Below are positions 38,161 to 49,117 of a stretch of DNA of 64,000 bases, in pieces. Position numbers and translations under genes: made by a program. The notes beneath the pieces were generated by a model. The model did not search any database. It was not told the DNA's origin and saw only the letters and a list, made by a program, of their open reading frames with translations. The stretch's first letter is position 1; the number at the start of each line of letters is the position of its first letter. The stretch is from Cornus controversa (taxonomy: Eukaryota > Streptophyta > Magnoliopsida > Cornales > Cornaceae), in assembly GCA_026545225.1 (NCBI GenBank), contig CM048850.1, forward strand, positions 558,001 to 622,000. Reading direction: 5' to 3'.

Positions 38161-41100
38161 ATGCCTCCAAGAAGAGCGCGAGACATTGGCGCTGATGCTC
38201 CTCAGGAGCCAACAGATGGAACGCAGTTTATGCGTGATATGACTGATACTATGAGAAGAATGGCTAGGGAAGCCAGGGAAGAGGAGGTTCAGGCATTACC
38301 TAGGGTTGCCTTGAGCCGACAAATGGTGGCAATGAAAGAATATGTGAAATTTAAGCCGCCTACCTTTGATGGCGCGCGTGACCCACTTGTGGCAGAGAGT
38401 TGGATAGACCAAACTCACAAACTCATGGTTGCTCTTGCAATCGATGAGGATTTGAAAGTGGGTGTAGCGGCGCTTCACTTACAAGGGGAAGCAGATCGGT
38501 GGTGGCAATTCATCGGGAATGTCCACAATACCGAGACTATGGACTGGGAAACCTTTAAGGGTTTATTCTTTGACAAGTTCTTTCCGGCTTCGGTGAAAGA
38601 CCGGATGAGGCAAGAGTTCATAGACTTAGTCCAAGGGGACTTGGATGTGATGGGGTACGAGACCAAGTTTACATCTTTGGCTCGTTTTGCCCCGGAAATG
38701 GTAGCTAATGAAGAGCTAAAGGTGAAAAAGTTTGTGAAGGGACTGAAAACCTCTATCAGAAAGAGGGTGTCCATCTTGGGTTTGAGGACCTACAGTGAGG
38801 TGGTTGATAGAGCCTTGGTGGCTGAGGAAGATGACAGAGACACTCAGAGGTTGTGGGACTCTAGACAGCAAGCTAAGGGTACGGGTACCTCTTCGAGTGG
38901 TCATGGGAGGAAAAGGAATAGGGAAGGCAGATCAGGTTCACAGGGGCAGCAGCAAACTCGCCCAGTACCTTCATTGTCCTTACCTACCGGATCTGCACGA
39001 TCTACAGTTGTGTGCTATCATTGCCAGCAGTCTGGCCATTTTCGTTCTGAGTGCCCTCAAAGGCAAATAGTGGCATCAGTGCCTGTGGCTTCAGTGGGGG
39101 AACGGGTGTGTTTTCATTGCAAGCAACCCGGCCATGTTAGGGCCAACTGTCCACAGAGACAGAGTACATCGAGTGGTATGGGGACTCAGCAGAGGGCTGG
39201 GCAGACAGCTACGGTACAGTCTGGTTTTAGGACATTACTGCCACCTCATCTAGCGCATTCTGTACAGGGATCTCGGGTAGCGAGAGGTTCCACGCCTGCT
39301 TCTAGTCAGCAGTCAGGGTTACAGGGGACTGGCCAGCAGTCACGGGGCCGTGTGTTCACGCTTGCTCCGGCAGAGGATGTACCGGGACCTTCAGTGGTCA
39401 GAGGTATTTTCCTGGTTTCTAGCTCGTGGGCTAGGGTGTTGATAAATTCAGGTGCATCACATTCATTCATATCTGTTGCATTTGCTTGTGCCTTGGGGCT
39501 GCGGGTGTCATCACTGGAGTCACCATTGTCCATTGATACACCAGTTGGGGGTAGGGTTACCCTGGATAGTGTGTGTCGATCTTGCGAGATCGAGGTTGCT
39601 GGGCGTCGACTAGTGTTCGACTTTGTGTTGCTAGACATGACCACTTTCGATGTCATTCTAGGCATGGACTGGCTATCTACATTTAGAGCCACGATTGATT
39701 GTCTCCGTAGGAGAGTGACAGTGTGCACACCCGAGGGTGATTGCTTTTATTTTGTTGGAGAACGGGATGATTTCTACGTTCCGTCTCTACTTGGTTCCGG
39801 TGTGTGGAACGGGGTTGGATATTTCCTAGCTAGCTTGTTAGCCGAGGAGGATGAGATTTTGACTAGTGGAGGATTTCCACCGGTGGTTAGAGAGTTTGTG
39901 GATGTGTTTCCGGAGGACTTGACAGAGTTGCCTCCGATGAGAGATGTGGTATTTAGCATTGATCTTGCTCCTGGTACCGCGCCTATCTCTATGGCACCGT
40001 ACCGGATGGCACCGGCAGAGTTGATGGAGTTGAAAGATCAATTGCAAGAATTGTTAGATAAGGGATTTGTACGACCTAGTACATCGCCTTGGGGAGCTCC
40101 GGTCCTTTTCGCTAAAAAGAAGGACGGATCTTTACGGTTATGCATAGACTATCGTAAGTTGAACCAAGCAACGATTAAGAACAAGTATCCTTTGCCAAGG
40201 ATAGATGACTTGTTTGATCAGCTTAAGGGTTCGACTTGTTTTTCGAAGATCGACTTGAGGTCGGGGTATTACCAGTTGAGGGTAAGGGAAGAGGACATTC
40301 CGAAGACAGCTTTTCGGACTAGATATGGCCACTATGAGTTTCTAGTGATGCCATTTGGTTTGACGAACGCACCAGCAGCGTTCATGGATTTGATGAACCG
40401 GATATTCAGGGTGTACTTGGATAGGTTTGTGGTGGTCTTCGTGGACGACATTCTTGTGTATTCTTCTTCTATGGAAGAGCATGAGATCCATTTGAGGACA
40501 GTGTTACAGACATTGAGAGAGCACCGTTTGTATGCCAAATTCGAAAAATGTGAATTTTGGCTAACGGAGGTGAAGTTCCTAGGACACGTGGTGTCAGAAG
40601 GAGGAGTATCTGTAGACCCTTCTAAGATTGAAGCGGTAATGGATTGGGAGAGGCCTAAGAACGTATTTGAGATACGTAGCTTCTTGGGATTAGCAGGATA
40701 CTACCGGCGTTTCGTGAAGGACTTTTCAAAGTTAGCGGCGCCGATGACCAAACTTACTCGTAAAGGAGTTAAGTTTGAGTGGAACGAGGCTTGCGAGCAT
40801 TCCTTTATGGAATTGAAGCGTAGATTGACTAGTGCTCCAATATTGATTATTCCCGAGCGCGGTTTGGGTTATGTCATCTACTGTGATGCTTCACGGGATG
40901 GTTTGGGGTGTGTATTGATGCAGACCGAGAGGGTTGTTGCATATGGTTCCCGACAGTTGAAGATCCACGAGCAGAATTACCCGACTCATGACTTGGAGTT
41001 GGCGGCGGTAATTTTTGCTTTGAAAACGTGGAGGCATTATCTCTATGGAGAGAAGTTTGAGGTTTTCTCCGATCATAAGAGCTTGAAGTACCTTTTTACG

Positions 41101-42774
41101 CAAAAGGACTTGAATATGAGACAGAGGAGATGGGTTGAATACATGGAAGACTACAACTTTGATCTTCAGTATCACCCGGGGAAGGCTAATGTGGTTGCCG
41201 ATGCATTGAGCAGGAAATCACATGGTACTTTGGCTAACATCGCCGTTCGTGAATGGAAGATGATGGAAGACATCTCAGAAATGGGATTGTGCTTTAGTGA
41301 GAGTGATGGGCATGCCACTTTGTTCACACTCATAGCGCAACCAACTCTAGTGAGTAGAGTGGTTGAGGAGCAGAGGCATGACACAGAGTTAGAGAGCATT
41401 CGAACTCGGATTACGGGTGACGAGGCAGTGGAAGATTGGGTTATCCATTCAGACGGAGGTCTGAGGTTCAGAGGCAGAATGGTTGTTCCATTGGCTTGTA
41501 GGGATGAGGTCCTGAGGGAGTTTCATAGCTCCAGACTTGCAGTACATCCCGGTGGTACCAAGATGTACCAGAACCTTCGTAGACAGTATTGGTGGAAGGG
41601 CATGAAAAAGGACGTCGCACGGTTTGTGGCGAGGTGCCTCACTTGCCAACAAGTGAAGGCTGAGCATCAGAGACCGGCAGGTTTGTTACAGCCCTTACCG
41701 GTAGCTATGTGGAAATGGGAACACGTCACTATGGACTTTGTGACGGGGTTACCTAGGACGAGGAGGAGTCATGATGCAGTTTGGGTCATTGTGGATAGGT
41801 TGACCAAGGTGGCTCATTTCCTTCCTATTCGAGTGACAGATGATGTGGATACCCTTAGTCGGTTGTATATTGATCAGATTGTGAGACTGCACGGAGTGCC
41901 AGTTTCCATTGTGTCTGATAGAGATCCGAGATTCACATCACGATTTTGGCAGAGTTTTCAGGCTGCACTTGATACGGAACTCCATTTCAGTACGGCTTTC
42001 CATCCTCAGACAGATGGTCAGTCGGAGCGTACTATACAGATTTTGGAGGATATGCTTAGAGCATGTGCACTTGATTTTAGAGGCAGTTGGGAGGATCACC
42101 TTCCATTAGTGGAGTTTGCATACAATAATAGCTACCAAGCTAGTATTGAGATGGCTCCATTTGAGGCTTTGTACGGTAGACCTTGTAGGTCACCAGTTTG
42201 TTGGACAGAGGTTGGTGAGACAGCGGCTTTGGGGCCAGATATAGTCAGAGAGACTAGAGAAAAGATTAAGATTATACGACAACGTTTGCTTACGGCTCAG
42301 AGTCGTCAGAAAAGCTATGCTGATAGAAGGCGGAGGCCTTTAGCATTTGAGGTGGGGGACCATGTCTTCTTGAAGGTCTCACCACGACGGGGTTTGATGA
42401 GGTTTGGGCGTAGCGGAAAGCTAGCCCCACGGTTTATCGGTCCATTCGAGATATTGGATCGTGTGGGTGAGGTTGCATACCGCTTGGCATTGCCACCGCA
42501 ATTGTCAAGTGTGCACAATACTTTCCACGTTTCGATGTTGAGAAAGTATGAGCCAGATCCTTCACATGTGTTAGATTGGACAGATCTTGAGATGGAGGAG
42601 GATGTGTCTTACGAGGAGAGACCAGTACAGGTTTTGGATGCTAGGGAGCAAGTGCTTCGAGGCAAGACGATTCCATTGGTTAAAGTCCTTTGGAGACATC
42701 ACGGAGTCGAGGACGCTACGTGGGAGCGAGAACAAGAAGTCCGCTCAAAATATCCTGAGTTATTTTCTACTTGA
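38161..42774 (+). CDS. gag-pol: Gag-Pol polyprotein, Ty3/gypsy chromovirus, protease Asp replaced by Asn
   Basis: This single 1537-residue frame encodes all functions for reverse transcription and integration. Gag core is at about residues 60-205, followed by two CCHC zinc knuckles (C285-C288-H293-C298; C317-C320-H325-C330). The protease motif is LINSGAS at 427-433, where the family normally has Asp at 429. Reverse transcriptase is at about 612-790 (D698; FVDD 760-763, catalytic D762/D763). RNase H has D909, E946, D971 and D1014. The integrase zinc finger is H1122-H1129-C1159-C1162 and its core is D1192-X60-D1253-X35-E1289, followed by GPF at 1427-1429. A chromodomain covers about 1483-1535. 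ATG 38161 (aaagaaATG) is the first in-frame start before Gag; the stop is TGA 42772-42774. All catalytic residues other than N429 are present and there is no frameshift. In chromoviruses the chromodomain reads heterochromatin marks, which fits insertion in satellite DNA. Confidence 0.96.
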   Translation: MPPRRARDIGADAPQEPTDGTQFMRDMTDTMRRMAREAREEEVQALPRVALSRQMVAMKEYVKFKPPTFDGARDPLVAESWIDQTHKLMVALAIDEDLKVGVAALHLQGEADRWWQFIGNVHNTETMDWETFKGLFFDKFFPASVKDRMRQEFIDLVQGDLDVMGYETKFTSLARFAPEMVANEELKVKKFVKGLKTSIRKRVSILGLRTYSEVVDRALVAEEDDRDTQRLWDSRQQAKGTGTSSSGHGRKRNREGRSGSQGQQQTRPVPSLSLPTGSARSTVVCYHCQQSGHFRSECPQRQIVASVPVASVGERVCFHCKQPGHVRANCPQRQSTSSGMGTQQRAGQTATVQSGFRTLLPPHLAHSVQGSRVARGSTPASSQQSGLQGTGQQSRGRVFTLAPAEDVPGPSVVRGIFLVSSSWARVLINSGASHSFISVAFACALGLRVSSLESPLSIDTPVGGRVTLDSVCRSCEIEVAGRRLVFDFVLLDMTTFDVILGMDWLSTFRATIDCLRRRVTVCTPEGDCFYFVGERDDFYVPSLLGSGVWNGVGYFLASLLAEEDEILTSGGFPPVVREFVDVFPEDLTELPPMRDVVFSIDLAPGTAPISMAPYRMAPAELMELKDQLQELLDKGFVRPSTSPWGAPVLFAKKKDGSLRLCIDYRKLNQATIKNKYPLPRIDDLFDQLKGSTCFSKIDLRSGYYQLRVREEDIPKTAFRTRYGHYEFLVMPFGLTNAPAAFMDLMNRIFRVYLDRFVVVFVDDILVYSSSMEEHEIHLRTVLQTLREHRLYAKFEKCEFWLTEVKFLGHVVSEGGVSVDPSKIEAVMDWERPKNVFEIRSFLGLAGYYRRFVKDFSKLAAPMTKLTRKGVKFEWNEACEHSFMELKRRLTSAPILIIPERGLGYVIYCDASRDGLGCVLMQTERVVAYGSRQLKIHEQNYPTHDLELAAVIFALKTWRHYLYGEKFEVFSDHKSLKYLFTQKDLNMRQRRWVEYMEDYNFDLQYHPGKANVVADALSRKSHGTLANIAVREWKMMEDISEMGLCFSESDGHATLFTLIAQPTLVSRVVEEQRHDTELESIRTRITGDEAVEDWVIHSDGGLRFRGRMVVPLACRDEVLREFHSSRLAVHPGGTKMYQNLRRQYWWKGMKKDVARFVARCLTCQQVKAEHQRPAGLLQPLPVAMWKWEHVTMDFVTGLPRTRRSHDAVWVIVDRLTKVAHFLPIRVTDDVDTLSRLYIDQIVRLHGVPVSIVSDRDPRFTSRFWQSFQAALDTELHFSTAFHPQTDGQSERTIQILEDMLRACALDFRGSWEDHLPLVEFAYNNSYQASIEMAPFEALYGRPCRSPVCWTEVGETAALGPDIVRETREKIKIIRQRLLTAQSRQKSYADRRRRPLAFEVGDHVFLKVSPRRGLMRFGRSGKLAPRFIGPFEILDRVGEVAYRLALPPQLSSVHNTFHVSMLRKYEPDPSHVLDWTDLEMEEDVSYEERPVQVLDAREQVLRGKTIPLVKVLWRHHGVEDATWEREQEVRSKYPELFST

Positions 42775-42808
42775 GGTATGTTTCTAATTTCGGGGACGAA
42801 ATTCCCTT
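42775..42808 (+). other. Short 3' untranslated segment with hairpin before the PPT
   Basis: Between the stop codon and the polypurine tract lies atttcg-ggga-cgaaat (42787-42802), a 6-bp stem with a 4-base loop. The perfect palindrome cccttaaggg (42804-42813) follows and runs into the PPT. A similar 'ttcggggacgaaat' motif is, from memory, common at this place in plant chromoviruses. Its role is not established here. Confidence 0.75.
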
Positions 42809-42820
42809 AAGGGGGGGAGG
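42809..42820 (+). other. Polypurine tract
   Basis: aagggggggagg ends one base (t) before the 3' LTR, which starts at 42822. This is the RNase H-resistant primer for plus-strand synthesis. Confidence 0.92.
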
Positions 42821-43187
42821 TTGTAGAGACCGTGACCAATTTTGGCCGGTTTTGCATTTTCGCATTATAATTGCCATAAATGCATTTTGAGTGGTGTTTA
42901 ACATATTTTGAGTGTGGGAAACATGTTTGGGAAGTGTTTTTAAGGTTTTGGGAAGTTTTCGAGAGAATTGGAGAAGTTTGACTTTTTGGTCAAACCGGGG
43001 CCCGAGGTGCGACTTAAGTGGGCCCGGGAATCCGGGAAATTCTTGAAAATATTTACTTTTGAGAATGGATGAGATGAAATATTTAGAGAGTAGAGGAAGT
43101 GATTTCGAGACTGTAGGAGTTTTCGGAATCGAAAAAGGAGTCCGGGAAGGTACGTTAAGTGGCCCGGGGGTATTTTGGTCTTTTTGC

Positions 43188-43246
43188 AAACCCTAGATAT
43201 TTTAAATATCAATGGCAGAGGTATTCAGCCATATCTCACGCCTCTT
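43188..43246 (+). promoter_or_regulatory. Candidate promoter segment in the 3' LTR
   Basis: This is the exact counterpart of the telo-box, AT box and CT-rich start region of the 5' LTR. If active, it could drive transcription rightward into the flanking satellite from 45678 on. Confidence 0.3.
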
Positions 43247-44014
43247 TCTCTCTCTAAAGCTCTTCATCTTCAAAGCTCTCCCTTCTCTCTACATTTCGGA
43301 CCCGTTCGGCTTGGATTCAAGACTCGCCGAAGGAGGGAGATACGTAGGGGACGGCTAGGGCTTCCCTTTGAACCGAACAAAGTGGTGATTCGGCAAGGTA
43401 GACTCCGCTGGAAAATTGGTGAAGTGCTTGAAAGGCCTTCATTTTCGAGGTAGGGGTTCTTCTTCTCTTCTAATTGTTGATTCTAGGGTTTCGGGTGAAG
43501 AAGAGAGGTGTAGGTTGTGTTTCACATGCTTTAGGATGGTGAGAGGTGTAGAAAGTTGTGTTTTCTTCTTCTCTAGAGTCCTATCTTTTCACAATTGTGT
43601 ATGTTGTGTTGGTGGTAGCATGTGGGTTTGAAGTATGTGAGTGTAAGAAATTGATACATAGGTATTATGTGCTCAATTTGGTGTATATGTGGAAAAATGT
43701 GTACCAAGTGTCATATATGTGATTATATGTGGGAATGTGGTTGTTGAATGCATGTTTAGTTCTATGAGCTAAAATTATGCATTGAATGTAGCATGAGTAA
43801 AATATGCTAATTTTGAAGTTGTATGCATATGAGATGATATATGCATGTGTTATACATATATGTGCTATATGTGGTATGTGGTGATGGAAAATATGCTTGT
43901 TACTTCTTTTTAGTATCAATGAGCATGATTTGTGCATGAAAATAAAATGTCATGTGTTTATGCATTCATATTGCATACGTGGGAAGTTGCGGGAAAAATG
44001 ACGCAAATGAGGTG

Positions 44015-44351
44015 CACGGGGCTTCGGAGTAGTCCAACCGTGTTGTGAGATGTGGTAAAATTATCCACTACGTATGGCCCTCGGAGTGGACCCGCCATAC
44101 CAAGGCTTAAGGCCTAGGATCGGAGTATGTCCAATACTAATGACCTTTCGGAGTTGTCCCGGTCATAGGATGATTATCGGAGAATGTCCATGACTTGTGA
44201 GCCTCGGAGTTGCCCCCTCACTCTATGGCAATCCCATATATTGCTATGGTAGAATGACCTTTCGGAGTCGTCCCGGTCATTGGATGTTATCGGAGTTGTC
44301 CAAGGTTACATGATCCTCGGAGCGGACCAATCATGTAGGGTATCGGATGAG
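44015..44351 (+). repeat. Constant-loop, variable-stem hairpin array (3' LTR)
   Basis: This is the second copy of the array at 36239-36575. No difference between the two copies was noticed, as expected for a young insertion. Confidence 0.85.
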
Positions 44352-45056
44352 GACCGAGAGAGAGAGCATTTACTCACTTTAATGCTTTTATGTTTGAACA
44401 TGTTATACATGATTCATGATATATGCAATCCTCTTTAATTGCATTTGTTGATGTGTTTGTGAGATTGCGGACGAGGCATGTAGTGTATTCATATGCATTC
44501 CATGTAGGTCGTGTCGGGTCGGCACTTAGAAGGGTTGGGAAACCTTTACTGAGCCGCAGTGGTGCTCACCCCTTTATTCTAAATATTTTACAGATAAAGC
44601 GCCGATGATGGATGGGACATGAGTGTCCAAGTGGATTCTAGTAGTGGTTTTGCTATCTTTTGAGTTTTGGAGCATTTTTGTGGCTATCCATGCCGGCTTG
44701 TGGCATGTGACTTATGTTTTGAGTTGTGGTTGGACTTTGGACATATGTACTTTTGATGTATGTATTGGATTATAAACTTGTTGGGTATGAAAAGACAACG
44801 GTTTAATATATGTAATGCCCATGGCGGCACTTGATTCATTTGATGATGTTTCCCTTATGAATGAATGGTGTTTGTGAAAGAAAATGATTCATTTTGGTGT
44901 ATGGATTCAATTATGGATATGATCTTGAGAGTGAAATTGATGTTGGAACCTTTCATTTATGTTATTAATCTTGTTTGAGGGGTTCTAGGATGATAGGATG
45001 TTGATTGGGCTTCAAATGAACCATGTATAGGGTTGTTGGAAGTCCCGGGTAGTGCA

Positions 45057-45299
45057 TTTCGATCAATCGAAATGCCTATTTCGATCAATCGAAACCCCCA
45101 TTTCGATTGATCGAAATGGTTGCGAGATTTTATGTATTTTCAGGCCTTATTTCGATCAATCGAAGTCCCAGTTTCGATTAATCGAAATAATGCAGGTCCA
45201 AGATACCGAGAGGGTGTTTGCTTCGATTGATGGGGTCAAAATTTCGATTAATCGAGATGCATTTCGATTGATCGAAATGCCAATTTCGATTGATCGAAA
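45057..45299 (+). repeat. Cluster of nine near-palindromes (3' LTR)
   Basis: This is the second copy of the tttcgatYRatcgaaa cluster, with the same nine members and spacing as 37281-37523. Confidence 0.9.
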
Positions 45300-45677
45300 T
45301 TACTATTCACAGCTTTTTCCAAAACTTCATTTTGACGTAATTTCTTCGTTCTAGATCGGAATTGAGGGTGGTTTTTTTTGAACTTGAGTATTTTTGGATT
45401 CTCTATCCAATGGTGTAAGTCTCAGTTCTATATTCCAATCACAGAAAGTTTTGAGGCTCGAAAGTGAGTGATTCTTAAAAGTGTGGGCGTGTAAATGTTC
45501 ACTAAGGTGTGTTATTTGATGTAGGGCCCATGGGGGTTGGTTAAGATGGATTTGTGTGCATTCATATGCAAGAATTAGGTTAAGCTTCCGCGGGGAATAA
45601 GGGTAATGAGGGTCCATTGGGACTAATGGACGGGTTAACCTCCGGTTGTCCGGGAGACGGGGGATCGGGGCGTTACA

Positions 45678-45682
45678 AATCG
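45678..45682. repeat. Target site duplication, right copy (aatcg)
   Basis: aatcg directly follows the 3' LTR terminus TTACA and continues 'tgctatactcag', the satellite sequence interrupted at 35045. Removing 35046-45682 restores a 1347-bp spacing between the unit starts 35005 and 46989. Confidence 0.93.
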
Positions 45683-46988
45683 TGCTATACTCAGAATCAT
45701 GCATTGCTTTGTGCCAAATTCGACCGTTTAGACGTCGAAAAGTAACAACGAGCATGTCGATCCCAACTTGATCCTATTCGGTTTGAGTCATTTTATTCAA
45801 TACCTGCAATTGGTACCGGAAATTGTGCATAATCACAACTGTGGGATGCTTTGTCACGAATTCGACCGTCTAGACATGCAAAAGAAAGGAGCAAGTCAAC
45901 AACGATTTTAAACTTGCTTTGTCTGAGTTGCTTCGACTCGAAAAGTCCCATTCCAGGAGAAATTATGTTGTGCGATGCTTTTTCCTGAATTCGACCGTCT
46001 GGAAGTCGGAAAGAAACAATGTGCACGTCAATCCGGTCTCCATCCATTTTTGTTTGATTTGTTCTTATTCGAAAAGACCCATTCCAAGAAGAAACCTTGC
46101 ACGATCATAAACCGTGCGGTGTCTTATGCCAGATTCTACCATCTTGACTTGCAGAAGAAATGAGCATCGCAACAACGATTTTAAACTAGTTTCGTTTGAG
46201 TTGTTTTGATTCGAAAAGTCCCATTCCTTGAGAAATCTTGCCACAATCAGTTTCGTATGTTGCTTTTTGCAAACCTCGACCGGTTTGATGTCCAAAAGAA
46301 ACGACAATCACGTTGATCAGATCTTCATCCTACTTTTTTTGAGTAGTTATGAATCGAAGTGAGCAACTCCGTGTAGAAATCGTGTATGATAACAACCTTG
46401 TGCTGCTTTGTGCCAACTTTGATTGTCTGGACGTTTAAAAGGAACAATGAGGAAGCTGTCAACGATTTTAAACTAGTTTCGTTTGAGTTATTTTGATTCT
46501 AGAAGCCCCATTCCTAGAGAAATCGTGACACAATCAGAATTGTACGTTGCTTGTTGCCAAATTAGACCGTCAAGACGTCCAACAGAAACGACGAGCATGT
46601 CGATCCGATCTTCATCATGTTTTGTTTTAGTCATTACGAATCGAAAAGAACAATTCCTTGCATAAATCAAGCATGACAACAACAGTTTTAAACTAGCTTT
46701 GTTTGAGATGCTTTGATTTAAAAAGTCCCATTGCTAGAGAAATTGTGCCATAATTAAAACCGTACGTTGCTTTTTCTCGAATTCGACCGTCTGGACGTCA
46801 AAAGCAAGCAATGATCGTGCCAATCCGATCTTCATCCTATTTTGTTTAAGTCGTTCTGATTCAGAAAGAGCAATTCTTTACAGAAATGGAGCATGATCAC
46901 AACCATATGGTGCTTTATGCCAAAATCGACCATATGTACATCCGAAAGAAATGGGCATGGCAACAACAATTTTGAACTAGCTTCATTT

Positions 46989-49117
46989 GAGTTGTTTTGA
47001 TTTTAAAAGTCCAATTCCAAGAGAAATCGTGCTATACTCAGAATCATGCATTGCTTTGTGCCAAATTCGACCGTTTAGACGTCGAAAAGAAACAACGAGC
47101 ATGTCGATCCCAACTTGATCCTGTTCGGTTTGAGTCATTTTATTCAGTACCAGCAATTCGTAGCGAAAATTGTGCATGATCACAACTGTGGGATGCTTTG
47201 TCACGAATTCGACCGTCTAGACATCCAAAAGAAAGGAGCAAGTCAACAACGATTTTAAACTTGCTTTGTCTGAGTTGCTTCGACTCGAAAAGTCCCATTC
47301 AAGGAGAAATTATGTCGTGCGATGCTTTTTCCCGAATTCGACCGTCTGGAAGTCGAAAAGAAACAATGTGCACGTCAATCCGGTCTCCATCCATTTTTGT
47401 TTGATTTGTTCTTATTCGAAAAGACCCATTCCAAGAAGAAACCTTGCACGATCATAAACCGTGCGGTGTTTTGTGCCAGATTCTACCGTCTTGACTTCCA
47501 GAAGAAATGATCATTGCAACAATGATTTTGAACTAGCTTCCTTTGTGTTGTTTTGATTCGAAAAGTCCTATTCCTTGATAGATCTTTTCACAATCAGTTT
47601 TGTACGTTGCTTTCTGCCAAACTCGACCGGTTTGATGTGCAAAAGAAACGACAAGCACGTTGATCACATCTTCATCCTACGTTTTTTGAGTAGTTATGAA
47701 TCGAAAAGAGCAATTCCTTGTAGAAATCGTGTATGATCACAACCTTATGGTGGTTTGTGCTAACTCTGATTGTCTGGACATTTAAAAGAAACAATTAGCA
47801 AGCTATCAACGATTTTCGTTTGAGTTATTTTGATTCAAAAAGCCCCATTCCTAGAGAAATCGTGCCACAATCAGAATCGTACGTTATTTGTTACCAAATT
47901 AGACCGTCAAGACGTCGAAAAGAAACGACGAGCATGTCGATCCGATCTTCATCATGTTTTGTTTGAGTCGTTACGAATCGAAAAGAACAATTCCTTGCAG
48001 AAATCAAGCATGACAACAACAGTTTTAAACTATCTGTGTTTGAGATGCTTTGATTTAAAAAGCCCCATTCCTAGAAAAATTGTGCCATAATTAAAACCGT
48101 ACGTTGCTTTTTCCCGAATTTGACCGTCTGGACGTCAAAAGCAAGCAATGATCGTGCCAATCCGATCTCCATCCATTTTTGTTTGATTTGTTCTTATTCG
48201 AAAAGACCCATTCCAAGAAGAAACCTTGCACGATCATAAACCGTGCGGTGTTTTGTGCCAGATTCTACCGTCTTGACTTGCTGAAGAAATGAGCATCGCA
48301 ACAACGATTTTAAACTATTTTCGTTTGAGTTGTTTTGATTCGAAAAGTTCCATTCCTTGAGAAATCTTGCCACAATCAGTTTCGTATGTTGCTTTTTGCG
48401 AAACTCGACCAGTTTGATGTCCAAAAGAAACGACAAGCACGTTGATCAGATCTTCATCCTACTTTTTTTGAGTAGTTATGAATCGAAGTGAGCAACTCCG
48501 TGTAGAAATCGTGTATGATAACAACCTTGTGCTGCTTTGTGCCAACTTTGATTGTCTGGACGTTTAAAAGGAACAATGAGGAAGCTGTCAACGATTTTAA
48601 ACTAGTTTCGTTTGAGTTATTTTGATTCGAGAAGCCCCATTCCTAGAGAAATCATGCCACAATCAGAATCGTACGTTATTTGTTACCAAATTAGACCGTC
48701 AAGACGTCGAAAAGAAACGACGAGCATGTCGATCCGATCTTCATCATGTTTTGTTTGAGTCGTTACTAATCGAAAAGAACAATTCCTTGCAGAAATCAAG
48801 CATGACAAGAACAGTTTTAAACTATCTGTGTTTGAGATGCTTTGATTTAAAAAGCCCCATTCCTAGAGAAATTGTGCCATAATTAAAACCGTACGTTGCT
48901 TTTTCCCGAATTCGACCGTGTGGACGTCAAAAGCAAGCAATGATCGTGCCAATCCGATCTTCATCCTATTTTGTTTAAGTCGTTCTGATTCAGAAAGAGC
49001 AATTCTTTACAAAAATGGTGCGTGATCACAACCGTATGGTGCTTTATGCCAAAATCGACCATATGTACATCCGAAAGAAATGGGCATGGCAACAACAATT
49101 TTGAACTAGCTTCAGTT
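46989..49117. repeat. Irregular 16-monomer HOR unit with a 792-bp internal duplication
   Basis: Monomers 1-9 run normally from 46989 to 48184, but the tail of monomer 9 switches from its own type to that of monomer 3 ('ccgatctccatccatttttgtttgatttg', about 48150-48190). Monomers 4-10 then follow (starts 48185, 48327, 48470, 48614 and on). The unit is 2129 bp, exactly 792 bp longer than an S unit, and 792 is the summed length of monomers 4-9. The second set of m4-m6 is of the homogenised 29.1-35.0 kb type. This is the product expected from unequal exchange between B-type monomers 3 and 9. Confidence 0.88.

Larger units (their letters stand above)
35046..45677 (+). mobile_element. Full-length Ty3/gypsy LTR retrotransposon, chromovirus, Tekay/Del-like
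   Basis: The element is 10632 bp. It has two 2856-bp LTRs starting TGTAG and ending TTACA, a 4920-bp internal region, a PBS complementary to initiator Met-tRNA, one Gag-Pol frame in the order Gag-PR-RT-RNase H-IN-chromodomain, a polypurine tract and a perfect 5-bp TSD. PR-RT-RH-IN order defines Ty3/gypsy. The C-terminal chromodomain, single ORF and LTRs above 2.5 kb fit the Tekay (Del) clade of plant chromoviruses. No nested insertion or frameshift is seen. The one obvious defect is Asn at the protease catalytic position. Transcription would be rightward. The clade call rests on motif recognition, not on a tree. Confidence 0.96.
42822..45677 (+). repeat. 3' LTR, 2856 bp
   Basis: The 3' LTR is identical in length to the 5' LTR and differs at six positions that I could find (about 0.2%). 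All landmarks lie at +7776 relative to the 5' LTR. The LTR is followed directly by the right TSD copy and satellite sequence. It would supply the polyadenylation signal; an aataaa is present at 43941-43946 but I cannot show that it is used. Confidence 0.96.

Noticed and set aside
38296-42518. Antisense and alternate-frame open frames inside gag-pol
   Set aside because: All are shadows of the 1537-codon frame, whose domains and catalytic residues are clear.
35046-45677. Recombinant element formed by exchange between two copies
   Set aside because: Both TSD copies are aatcg and the LTRs are about 99.8% identical, which fits one simple insertion. The caveat is that aatcg also occurs at this place in every satellite unit, so the TSD is slightly weaker proof than usual.
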